A DNA stretch of 59,390 bases, from assembly GCF_001908025.1 (NCBI RefSeq), contig NZ_MQMG01000016.1:1-59390 (forward strand). The letters run 5' to 3'. Made by a program: the position numbers and the translations under genes. Below are positions 52,838 through 59,390 of the stretch, piece after piece (the first letter of the stretch is position 1; each line of letters starts with the position of its first letter). Below the pieces are notes generated by a model. It did not search any database and was not told the DNA's origin. It worked only from the letters and a program-made list of their open reading frames with translations. Source of the stretch: Geobacillus proteiniphilus. GTDB lineage: Bacteria > Bacillota > Bacilli > Bacillales > Anoxybacillaceae.

Positions 52838-54094
52838 TTAAGGTTGCAAGCTCGCCAACTGCTCGGCAAGGCGCAAATAAAAGGCACGGATATCAAACAA
52901 CGGATTCGGGTCAACGCCGATGACTTCCAAATGATCGACATTGTACGTTCCCATATAATTCCAAACCCCTTTTTTTATTGTCCCGTCATACGGCACGATC
53001 CGATCGGTCGATCCGCGCTTTGGTCCGTTCATCGAAAACGTATTGACGATGCCATCGTTCTCAAGCCAGCGGTCGTCAATGCCGAGCGTCGCATTGCGGT
53101 ACGAACCGAGAAACGGGGCGCATACGACGGCGCTGAATGCATTCATTCCGAGTTCGGGATAATAGTTGCCTGTGAGCGCTCCGCGATACGTCCGTTCTGT
53201 GGCAAAGCTCAAATAATACGTATTCGGGCTTGCTTTCACCCATTGATTCAACTTCTCAGCCCCGGGAACGGATAAATCATAGCGGGCGGTATCTGTGGAC
53301 GTCCAAACAGGGGAGCGCTTGAGCCGTTCAAAATAATGGTCGAACGATTCACCCGGCTGGCGGCGCAGTCCCCATTGGTCGAGCTTAAAATCGTATACTT
53401 GACTTGTGTACGGCACATTGCTGGCGACAGCCGCTGCTTTCAACACCGCTTTTTGCAAGTCAAAAAAGCGATCGGTGAAATCGACCATGTTGACAAGCGT
53501 CGTCCCGTCATGAGGAGTGGCGATGGTCGTCACACTCAACACAAAATGATGTCCACCTTCAAACAACGGTGACAACGACACGTTGTGCGCCTTGGCGTAC
53601 TCCCGCTCTTCTTGGCTTCCGTTCTCTAGGAGCGAGACAAGCATGCGGGCCGTCTGCCCCCCTTGGCTGTGGGCGATGATATGGATGCGGCCACCCCTTT
53701 TCAATTCCGGCAACAGGCCGGGATAGGTGCGGCCAAACCGCGCATGGCCGTGCTTTGCCGCATGGACTGCCCCATAATCGACCGTCCCGCCGACAAGCTG
53801 GGCATACGCTTCGCACGCCCGATCCCAGTTGCTCGAGAGCGGGCCGACCGCCAGCGTATAAGTTCGATAACCGTTGTCGTTCAGCCATTGTTCGATATCG
53901 CCGCGCACGCCGCCCCAGTACTTGAACCCAAACATTTCTTCTCTTCCCCAGCCGGTAAACCCGTGGAGAAGTACAATCGGCGCATCGTTGGCTCGCGAAG
54001 CCGCCGCTTCAGCTCGCCCTCCCAGAACAGATATGCAGAACACAAACCATAATCCGAGCAACACAAGGGCAACACGCCGACAGCATTTCATCAT
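52838..54094 (-). CDS. Secreted thermoalkaline lipase (family I.5)
   Basis: Triacylglycerol lipase of the Geobacillus type (BTL2/L1/T1 group). ATG 54094 has AGGAGAGGGAG upstream and gives 418 aa. Residues 1-30 are a signal peptide ending AEA; the mature protein starts AASRANDAPIVLLHGFTGW. The nucleophile is in IIAHSQGGQTA (Ser143 of the precursor, Ser113 mature); the Ala in place of the first Gly of GxSxG is typical. Zn ligands Asp91, His111 and His117 are in place, and the end DGIVNTFSMNGP and TYNVDHLEVIGVDPNP carries the catalytic Asp and His and Ca ligands. Exported, active on long-chain esters at high temperature; stands alone with its own terminator. Confidence 0.97.
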   Translation of the reverse strand: MMKCCRRVALVLLGLWFVFCISVLGGRAEAAASRANDAPIVLLHGFTGWGREEMFGFKYWGGVRGDIEQWLNDNGYRTYTLAVGPLSSNWDRACEAYAQLVGGTVDYGAVHAAKHGHARFGRTYPGLLPELKRGGRIHIIAHSQGGQTARMLVSLLENGSQEEREYAKAHNVSLSPLFEGGHHFVLSVTTIATPHDGTTLVNMVDFTDRFFDLQKAVLKAAAVASNVPYTSQVYDFKLDQWGLRRQPGESFDHYFERLKRSPVWTSTDTARYDLSVPGAEKLNQWVKASPNTYYLSFATERTYRGALTGNYYPELGMNAFSAVVCAPFLGSYRNATLGIDDRWLENDGIVNTFSMNGPKRGSTDRIVPYDGTIKKGVWNYMGTYNVDHLEVIGVDPNPLFDIRAFYLRLAEQLASLQP

Positions 54095-54190
54095 GTTCTC
54101 CCTCTCCTTTCCTTCAATAGGCCGAAATCTTTTCATTCTGAATTACCAGAATATTTTATACATAAGACCAAGGCCCTTCAACCCCTGCAA

Positions 54191-54410
54191 TTGTCGGGGT
54201 TCCTATATGAAAAGAAACGCTCGAAAAAATGGAACTGGCGATCATCACCAAAAACGCTTTCTTTCACGCGCGCTAGCCGCCGCGCCTACATGGCTTCAGC
54301 GCTGCTCGCGTCTTGGGCGGGTACGTATTTGGATTTGTATTTTGTGGGAAAAGGGCTGTATACGTTCCCGAAATGGCCCTTTCCCTCTGTCTTTTCGATC
54401 GATATTTTTC
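54191..54410 (+). pseudogene. Fragment of a CBO0543-like membrane protein
   Basis: The stretch AYMASALLASWAGTYLDLYF and GKGLYTFPKWPFPSVFSIDI matches the middle of CBO0543-family membrane proteins of Bacillaceae. The frame has only a weak TTG start and runs directly into the left end of the tnpB element at about 54410, so the rest of the gene is missing. No downstream part of this gene is found on the other side of the element. Confidence 0.6.
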
Positions 54411-54533
54411 TTTACAGACCTGCGAGCGAGAAAGCCCACTCCTTGAGGGGTGGGATGAAAGCGAGCCGTTTTCTGAATATTGAATGATTCTGAAAAAAAT
54501 GGTATCCTGAAATCGCCACAAGGAGGTGAATCC

Positions 54534-55589
54534 ATGCCCACGATCACACTAAGGCTGGAGCTGCACAACCCAACGAAAGTCAAACAAGACATGTACGAAC
54601 GGATGACAGAAGTGAATACATCGTTTGCGAATTGGCTGTTGAATCATCCCGAGCTGAATCAAGCGACGAGCAAACTATTTAAAGCGTTTTCGTCGCAGCG
54701 GTTTCCTTCCGCCGTCGTGAATCAAACGATTCGAGAAGTGAAGTCCCAAAAGAAAAACCAGAAAACAAAGAAGTTTCGAACATTATGGTGTTGCTTTAAC
54801 AATCAAAACGTGAAGGTGGAAAAGAAAGGAGAGTTCTACACCGTTTCATTCCCAACATTAGAGAAGCGAGTCGGTGTGCCGGTGGTCACGCGCCCCTATC
54901 AGGAAGCGTGGCTGAATCGGCTGATCAATGGAACCGCCAAACAAGGGGCGGCCAAGCTCTACAAAAAGAGAAAGAAATGGTACTTGGCTATCGCGATCAC
55001 ATTTGAAGTGGAGCCGCGACACGAAACAAAGGTGATGGGGGTTGACCTTGGGCTTCGCTATATCGCCGTTGCCAGCGTGGGAACGAAATCGTTGTTTTTC
55101 AAAGGGAGCCAATGCGCCTTCATTCGCCGACGATATGCGGCTTTGCGGCGAAAGTTAGGCAAAGCGAAGAAGCTCCATATGATTCGCAAAATCGGCCGTA
55201 AAGAGTCCCGCTGGATGAAGGATCGAAACCACAAAATCAGCCGTCAAATCGTCCGTTTTGCCCTCGCCAACGGTGTTGGCGTGATTCGGATGGAAGCGTT
55301 GACGGGGATTCGCAAGCGGGCAAAATCGGCCAAAGAAGCGGGGCGAAGCCTTCATGCTTGGGCGTTCCACCAACTGCAAACGATGATCGCCTATAAAGCG
55401 GAAATGGCGGGCATTCGGGTGGAGTGGGTGAAGCCGACCTACACGAGCCAAACGTGTAAATGCGGACATCGGGAAAAGGGAAATCGCAATGGCATCCACT
55501 TTCAGTGTAAAAAATGCGGATACACCATCCACGCCGACTTGAACGGGGCCATCAACATCGCCAAAGCGATTTCGGGCTTCGCCTCCTAA
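54534..55589 (+). CDS. tnpB: RNA-guided endonuclease TnpB
   Basis: 351-aa TnpB from ATG 54534 (perfect AAGGAGGTGAA site). RuvC residues are all present: Asp171 in MGVDLGLRYIAV, Glu254 in VIRMEALTG and Asp335 in HADLNGAINIA. The zinc finger reads TCKCGHRE ... FQCKKCGY, in which the first knuckle is C-x-C instead of the common C-x-x-C. An OrfB/WED-type N-terminus (TITLRLELHNPTKVKQ) and basic helices follow. TnpB uses an RNA from the element's right end to cut DNA and preserve the element. The gene appears intact and could be active. Confidence 0.94.
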   Translation: MPTITLRLELHNPTKVKQDMYERMTEVNTSFANWLLNHPELNQATSKLFKAFSSQRFPSAVVNQTIREVKSQKKNQKTKKFRTLWCCFNNQNVKVEKKGEFYTVSFPTLEKRVGVPVVTRPYQEAWLNRLINGTAKQGAAKLYKKRKKWYLAIAITFEVEPRHETKVMGVDLGLRYIAVASVGTKSLFFKGSQCAFIRRRYAALRRKLGKAKKLHMIRKIGRKESRWMKDRNHKISRQIVRFALANGVGVIRMEALTGIRKRAKSAKEAGRSLHAWAFHQLQTMIAYKAEMAGIRVEWVKPTYTSQTCKCGHREKGNRNGIHFQCKKCGYTIHADLNGAINIAKAISGFAS

Positions 55590-55752
55590 CCTAGCGCACT
55601 GGTCACAGGTGCGCCGCCCATCGGGGTACATCTTAACCCGATGGGACGGGGTGATGACACACCCCTGATCTTGGGCGTGGTCCGAACCAGAAATGGATGA
55701 GGACGTGAGCGACCCAAGAATCCCACGCCCTTTAGGCGTGTGGAGTGTCAAT
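55580..55752 (+). ncRNA. Predicted omega RNA (reRNA) of the tnpB element
   Basis: The region after the tnpB stop is strongly structured: CCCATCGGG (55617-55625) with CCCGATGGG (55637-55645), GGGGTG with CACCCC (about 55649-55666), and the right-end hairpin 55723-55742. This is where TnpB guide RNAs are encoded, overlapping the gene's end and finishing at the right end. The guide would be the first 15-20 bases after about 55751. Inferred from architecture. Confidence 0.6.
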
Positions 55753-56249
55753 TGTTCATCCAATTCGGCCACAACGATGAAAAGGTGAACGATCCGGCGC
55801 GCTACACCGAACCATTCACCTCCTACCAATCATACTTGAAACGGTATATTGACGGCGCCCGCACGAAAGGAGCAACCCCTGTCCTCATCACTCCGGTCGA
55901 GCGGCGGCGCTTTTCTGCCGACGGACGAGCGCTCAACTCGCATGGACTTTATCCTGCGGCCATGAAGGCGCTTGGGGAGAGAGAGCACGTTCCCGTCATC
56001 GATTTGACGGCAAAAAGCAGACAACGGTTTGAACAGCTCGGCCCGGAACAAACGAAACAGTTGTTTCTATGGCTTGCGCCCGGCGAGCATGCAAATTATC
56101 CGCACGGAATCAAAGACAACACGCATTTTCACAAACGAGGAGCGAAAGAAATCGCCCGGCTAGTCGTCGAGGGGATTATGGAGCTCAACCTCCCCCTCGG
56201 CCGCCACCTGATCCGTTCACTGGGACAAGAACCTGTGCGAAGCCGCTAA
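55746..56249 (+). pseudogene. C-terminal fragment of an SGNH-family esterase
   Basis: The frame opens inside the right end of the tnpB element and continues FIQFGHNDEKVNDPARY ... KDNTHFHKRGAKEIARLV. These are block III (GHND) and the Asp/His of block V of rhamnogalacturonan-acetylesterase-like SGNH hydrolases. The N-terminal block with the nucleophile Ser (GDS) is missing, so the product cannot be catalytic. About 165 residues remain, ending PLGRHLIRSLGQEPVRSR. The piece left of the element belongs to a different gene family. Confidence 0.8.
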
Positions 56250-56339
56250 ACCGGGCGGTTCCTGGCCCTTAGCCGCACTAGCTCATCTACGAAACGTCAT
56301 GACGCCGGCAGTGACCCCTTTTGCCTTTCACCCAAGGCC

Positions 56340-56373
56340 CGCCCGATCCAAGCTAGGATGGGCGTCTTTTTTT
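56340..56373 (+). terminator. Terminator after the SGNH fragment
   Basis: CGCCCGATCC and GGATGGGCG form a stem around AAGCTA, followed by TCTTTTTTT. Confidence 0.85.
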
Positions 56374-56429
56374 ACCTCTCATTCCCGTCGGATGTTGCCG
56401 ATGCCCAGTGTATCACTTGCCCTCGCTGC

Positions 56430-57416
56430 CTACCGGGCGCTGCCGATAGAAGGCGTTTGTCCACCGGACGACAAATGATACGTTTTTTCCAGCAAGCGAT
56501 GGTATATGGACGCGAGCACTTGTTGAAACAGCATGCCGAGAACGACCGGCACGCTGACGGCCGGCGGAAAATACGTCATCGCGAGCACCGCGCCGGCGCT
56601 GATGTTGCGCATCCCGCCGGTAAACGTCAACGCGATGATGTCCGCCGGGGCAAATTTGAGCCAACGGGCGGCCATCCAAGAAAGAAAATAGCCGGAGCTT
56701 GCGATCACCAAGACGAGAAGCGCCATAAACAGCAATCGGCCGCTTGCATGCCCGAAATGGGGCGCGACGACCGCACTGTTGATCATGACAACAAGCACGA
56801 GCGCCAATTTGGAAAACGGCGACAATACCATGGCAAGCCGTTCATTCACCTGATTGGACAGCCGTTCGCTCACGAACATGCCGCCTAGCGACGGCAAAAT
56901 GATCATAAAAAACAACCCGAGCATCATCTGCCAAACATCGATCTCAACCGCGCTCCCAGCGAACAAAAGCAATGTCAACGGCACAACGACCGGCGACAAA
57001 AACGTATCAATCAAAATGACGGACAGCGCCAACGCCAAGTTTCCCCGTCCGATCGACACCCAGATGAAGCTCGTCACCCCGGTCGGAATGGCCGCTGCCA
57101 ACACAAATCCGATCACCGTCAACCGATCGCTGCCAAAAAACAGATGCCCAAGCCCAAACGCCCAAAGCGGGATGACGAGGTGAAGCAAACATAATGCTGC
57201 GGCAATCGGGCCGGGATGGATGAATGCCTGTTTCAAATCAGCCAAACGTAGCCGCAAACTTCCACTAAACGTCATAAACGCAAACAGCCATGGCACAAGC
57301 GCCGCATAGCCGCGCAACTCCTCAGACAGCCATAAGCCTGCCGCCACACTCGCCGGCGTGAGAAACGGGAGCGTCTTCTCAAGCCGGCGATTGATCGTTT
57401 GCCACATCGGTTTCAT
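56430..57416 (-). CDS. Bile acid:sodium symporter (BASS) family transporter
   Basis: 328-aa membrane protein with about ten helices. Seen: FMTFSGSLRLRLADLK, AAAIPTGVTSFIWVS and FTGGMRNISAGAVLAM, the crossing-helix motifs of BASS-family carriers. Bacterial members move organic anions such as pantoate or other 2-hydroxy/keto acids with sodium; the substrate here is unknown. No terminator with a T-run is evident directly after the stop, but the plus-strand terminator at 56340 reads as a stem in both directions. Alone, with no co-directional neighbour close by. Confidence 0.85.
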   Translation of the reverse strand: MKPMWQTINRRLEKTLPFLTPASVAAGLWLSEELRGYAALVPWLFAFMTFSGSLRLRLADLKQAFIHPGPIAAALCLLHLVIPLWAFGLGHLFFGSDRLTVIGFVLAAAIPTGVTSFIWVSIGRGNLALALSVILIDTFLSPVVVPLTLLLFAGSAVEIDVWQMMLGLFFMIILPSLGGMFVSERLSNQVNERLAMVLSPFSKLALVLVVMINSAVVAPHFGHASGRLLFMALLVLVIASSGYFLSWMAARWLKFAPADIIALTFTGGMRNISAGAVLAMTYFPPAVSVPVVLGMLFQQVLASIYHRLLEKTYHLSSGGQTPSIGSAR

Positions 57417-57553
57417 CTCCCAATCTGGTCATGAAGGGGTGTGCTCGCCTTTGCTATGCCTACACCTCCCCATTATACACCGTGATCGCCCCATTGGAGC
57501 GACAAATTTTCGCCAAAACCGATGGACAACGATCGGCCAGCCAAGCTCCTTAG

Positions 57554-57714
57554 CTATTTCGCCACTTTTTCCTCTAACCGTTCAGCCGGCAAGACGACCT
57601 CTCCTCGCTTCACATCATACAAACCAACCGTTGCTCTTTCCAGCGGTTCAAGCCTTTCTGTTTTCGTGCATGCTTCCGCTACTTTTTGACTAGAGTCACC
57701 AACCGCACAACAGG
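57554..57714 (-). pseudogene. Remnant coding frame (C-terminal part)
   Basis: The frame VGDSSQKVAEACTKTERL ... GLYDVKRGEVVLPAERLEEKVAK looks protein-like (charged, helical end) but has no start or ribosome site and begins right after the terminator of the MBL gene. It is probably the end of a decayed gene. The remainder of 57417-57749 shows nothing else. Confidence 0.3.
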
Positions 57715-57742
57715 GCAAAAAAGCCAGCTGTCTAACAGCTGG
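57715..57742 (-). terminator. Terminator of the MBL hydrolase gene
   Basis: CCAGCTGT (57724-57731) and ACAGCTGG (57735-57742) form a perfect 8-bp stem with a 3-base loop; CTTTTTTGC follows on the minus strand, 8 bases past the stop codon. Confidence 0.88.
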
Positions 57743-57749
57743 ACATCGG

Positions 57750-58724
57750 TCATTGCCGATAAATGATCGCATGTCGATGCTCCTCTTTTTGCAATTCGCC
57801 GACAGACACCAAATATTCCAAATGCGCCAGCGTCTCGGCCACCGCAAACCGCCATTGGTGCGCCGTCAATGGCTTATGGCCGAACACACGATGGGCGACT
57901 TCATAGGCGGTGCGCCCCGCTCCTGCTAGCGCTTTCATTTTTTGCAACCGTTGTTCGTGGTGGCGGAAAAGATCACCGATCCGCTCGCGAAATTGGCGAA
58001 TGACCGCGCCATGGGCAGGCAGAGCCACATCCACCTCCAGTTCCTCCACTTTGCGAAGCGAGGCAAAATATTGCTCGAGCGGGTTCGGATGGGCGCCCGG
58101 CCATACACTAATGTTCGGAGTGATGCGGTCAAGCACATGGTCCGATGCAAGCAGCTGGCGCGATTCCGGCTGATAAAAGCTGATCAATCCATCGCTGTGC
58201 CCCGGGACCGGGATGACCGCCCATCGCCGCTGCCCCAGCACAATTTCCGAACGATCCAAAACGGTTAGCACCGGAAACGGGCTGACGCGCAACGACAGCT
58301 TCCACATGCTCTCCTCAATGTCCGTTACCAACTCATCCGGCACGCCATGACGGCGAAACATGGCACCCACTTCGCACGCCTGGACGCTCTCTTCCCCCCA
58401 CACTCGTTCCGCCATCGCATAATCCGGCTCGCTGATCCAGACAGGCGCCTCCGTCTGCTGTTGCATCCACCCGGCCAAGCCAAAATGGTCCGGATGAAAG
58501 TGAGTGATGTAAATGGCGCGAACGTGCCGCGGCTTGATTCCAAGTTGCCGAAACACTGCTTCCCAGGCGCGAATCGCCTCAGGATAGCGAAAGCCGACGT
58601 CGATGATGCTCCATCCATCCGTTTCCCGACCTACGTAACAATAGACATACTTCATCGGAAACGGAACCGGGATCGGAACGCGGTACATTTCATCTCCTAT
58701 CCGCTCCATTTCAATCTGCGTCAT
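57750..58724 (-). CDS. MBL-fold metallohydrolase
   Basis: 324-aa metallo-beta-lactamase-fold hydrolase. Metal-binding motif THFHPDH at 74-80, further His in IPVPGHSDG and Asp in LLASDHVLDRI, and final His in ALPAHGAVIR. The C-terminal 70 residues form a helical winged-helix-like domain (RTAYEVAHRVFGHK ... WRFAVAETLAHLEYLVS), as in LACTB2/hydroxyacylglutathione hydrolase-like proteins. Likely a thioester or lactone hydrolase; substrate not readable. Monocistronic. Confidence 0.88.
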   Translation of the reverse strand: MTQIEMERIGDEMYRVPIPVPFPMKYVYCYVGRETDGWSIIDVGFRYPEAIRAWEAVFRQLGIKPRHVRAIYITHFHPDHFGLAGWMQQQTEAPVWISEPDYAMAERVWGEESVQACEVGAMFRRHGVPDELVTDIEESMWKLSLRVSPFPVLTVLDRSEIVLGQRRWAVIPVPGHSDGLISFYQPESRQLLASDHVLDRITPNISVWPGAHPNPLEQYFASLRKVEELEVDVALPAHGAVIRQFRERIGDLFRHHEQRLQKMKALAGAGRTAYEVAHRVFGHKPLTAHQWRFAVAETLAHLEYLVSVGELQKEEHRHAIIYRQ

Positions 58725-58875
58725 CCATTCTCTCCCCTTTTCTTTACATCAACACCTCTTTTTTTCACAAACAACAAGGACAACTCACTTTTATTTTATA
58801 TTTCTGAATATTTAGTTAGCAAAAATATTATGCTACAACCCTTAATCTTTTTTCAACCTTGAAAACCATTGCGCT

Positions 58876-58913
58876 AAAGCAAAGAAGGCGCCCCTCCATA
58901 TAATCGGGACACC
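58876..58913 (-). terminator. Terminator after the small membrane protein gene
   Basis: GGTGTCCC (minus strand of 58906-58913) pairs with GGGGCGCC (58887-58894) including two wobbles; TTCTTTGCTTT follows. The gap 58725-58981 otherwise holds only AT-rich sequence. Confidence 0.6.
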
Positions 58914-58981
58914 TTGTTAGATAACCTTATAATACAGATAGATCAAATACTAGCCAATATACCGCGAGTGGCTGCATTGCA

Positions 58982-59302
58982 TTATTTTGGATTTTTCTGA
59001 TCGTTGATCTGCCAAGAAGCCATTTCTTCGGCAAACTCCGCCGCAGCAGGCTGCATCGTTCCCATCCGCCGGCTCATCCAGCGGTTGAGGCCGCGAATCA
59101 CGTTTCGCATCGGTCCTTGCGTCATCGGCGCCATGCGTCTTCCTTGTCTCGCCCCCAACATCGCGGCTGCCACCGCTCCTAAGCTTACGCTGACGAGCGT
59201 CCAAATGGCGTTATTGTTTCTTCGCCGTCTAACAACCCCCAACCATGGATTCCACAACCCGCGGCCGCGCTGAACGCGGAACAGACGGAATAAGCGATCC
59301 AT
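58982..59302 (-). CDS. Small basic single-span membrane protein
   Basis: 106 aa from ATG 59302 (MDRLFRLFRVQRG) with AAAGGAGGTGG upstream. An Arg-rich head (RRRRNNNAIW) precedes one hydrophobic helix (TLVSVSLGAVAAAMLGA), followed by a basic Met-rich tail. The layout is like the short DUF3918-type membrane proteins of Bacillaceae, but I am not sure of the family. Function unknown. Confidence 0.65.
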   Translation of the reverse strand: MDRLFRLFRVQRGRGLWNPWLGVVRRRRNNNAIWTLVSVSLGAVAAAMLGARQGRRMAPMTQGPMRNVIRGLNRWMSRRMGTMQPAAAEFAEEMASWQINDQKNPK

Positions 59303-59390
59303 TGTACCTCCACCTCCTTTTGCTCGACAGCTCCCGTTCAACGGTTAGCATACGTTGCCTCTAAAAAGTCATACGTGGAAAACATTAGAT

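Larger units (their letters stand above)
54410..55752 (+). mobile_element. Solo tnpB element of the IS200/IS605 (IS1341-like) group
   Basis: Left end near 54410 with hairpin CCCACTCC-TTGA-GGGGTGGG (54435-54454); right end with AGAATCCCACGCC-CTTTA-GGCGTGTGG and GGAGTGTCAATT (55719-55752). It carries one gene, tnpB, and no tnpA, so transposition would need TnpA from elsewhere. The exact boundaries are not fixed by target duplications, as this family makes none. Confidence 0.8.

Overview
The window looks like chromosome of a thermophilic Bacillaceae bacterium, most likely Geobacillus (or Parageobacillus). The grounds are a lipase with all the hallmarks of the secreted thermoalkaline Geobacillus lipases, the mannitol gene order mtlA-mtlR-mtlF-mtlD known from G. 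stearothermophilus, strong AAAGGAGG ribosome sites, CcpA cre boxes and a Bacillus-type glnQHMP plus GlnK/GlnL set. I saw no tRNA or rRNA genes.

Layout. 1-2190: an AT-rich edge gene (5'-truncated), a 31-aa membrane peptide, an Rpn-type PD-(D/E)XK nuclease gene, and a minimal CRISPR array (two identical repeats, one degenerate terminal repeat, leader) without cas genes. 2189-8700: citrate/tricarboxylate uptake (TctCBA), its CitA/DctS-DctR type two-component system and an AEC-family carrier, with a perfect cre box in front of tctC. 8900-14500: mannitol PTS operon with regulator. 14560-15760: a UPF0175/PIN toxin-antitoxin pair and an IS605-type relic. 15800-20600: methylmalonate-semialdehyde dehydrogenase, an iron alcohol dehydrogenase with a textbook sigma-54 promoter, and the adjacent sigma-54 activator.

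20800-42860 is one 22-kb run of minus-strand genes for sugar-acid catabolism. Two TRAP binding proteins and one TRAP permease import the acids. A LarA homologue (nickel-pincer racemase/epimerase family) follows, then a YjhG-like aldonate dehydratase, an IclR regulator, an FAH-family dehydratase and alpha-ketoglutarate semialdehyde dehydrogenase; these last enzymes make up a Weimberg-type route to 2-oxoglutarate. Next come larE, larB and larC, which build the nickel-pincer cofactor, and a nickel transporter. A second, De Ley-Doudoroff-like branch follows: DHDPS-family lyase, U32-like protein, split UxaA/GarD dehydratase, KDG kinase, KDPG aldolase, galactonate dehydratase and a D-2-hydroxyacid dehydrogenase. 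I infer that nickel uptake, cofactor synthesis, the LarA-like enzyme and both branches serve one purpose: stereochemical interconversion and breakdown of aldonic acids. This is the most interesting system in the window. Two copies of a GTTTTATATTA-type palindrome, at 43087 and 34299, are candidate operators for the IclR protein.

43300-50000: an aldo/keto reductase, then a glutamine/glutamate ABC importer (glnQHMP) followed by a GlnK/GlnL-like two-component system. 50300-52600: YceI protein, 3-hydroxybutyrate dehydrogenase, pterin carbinolamine dehydratase and a Uma2-family gene broken by one extra base in a homopolymer. 52800-56250: the lipase, then an intact solo tnpB element lying between fragments of two unrelated genes. 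56400-59390: a BASS-family transporter, an MBL-fold hydrolase and a small conserved-looking membrane protein.
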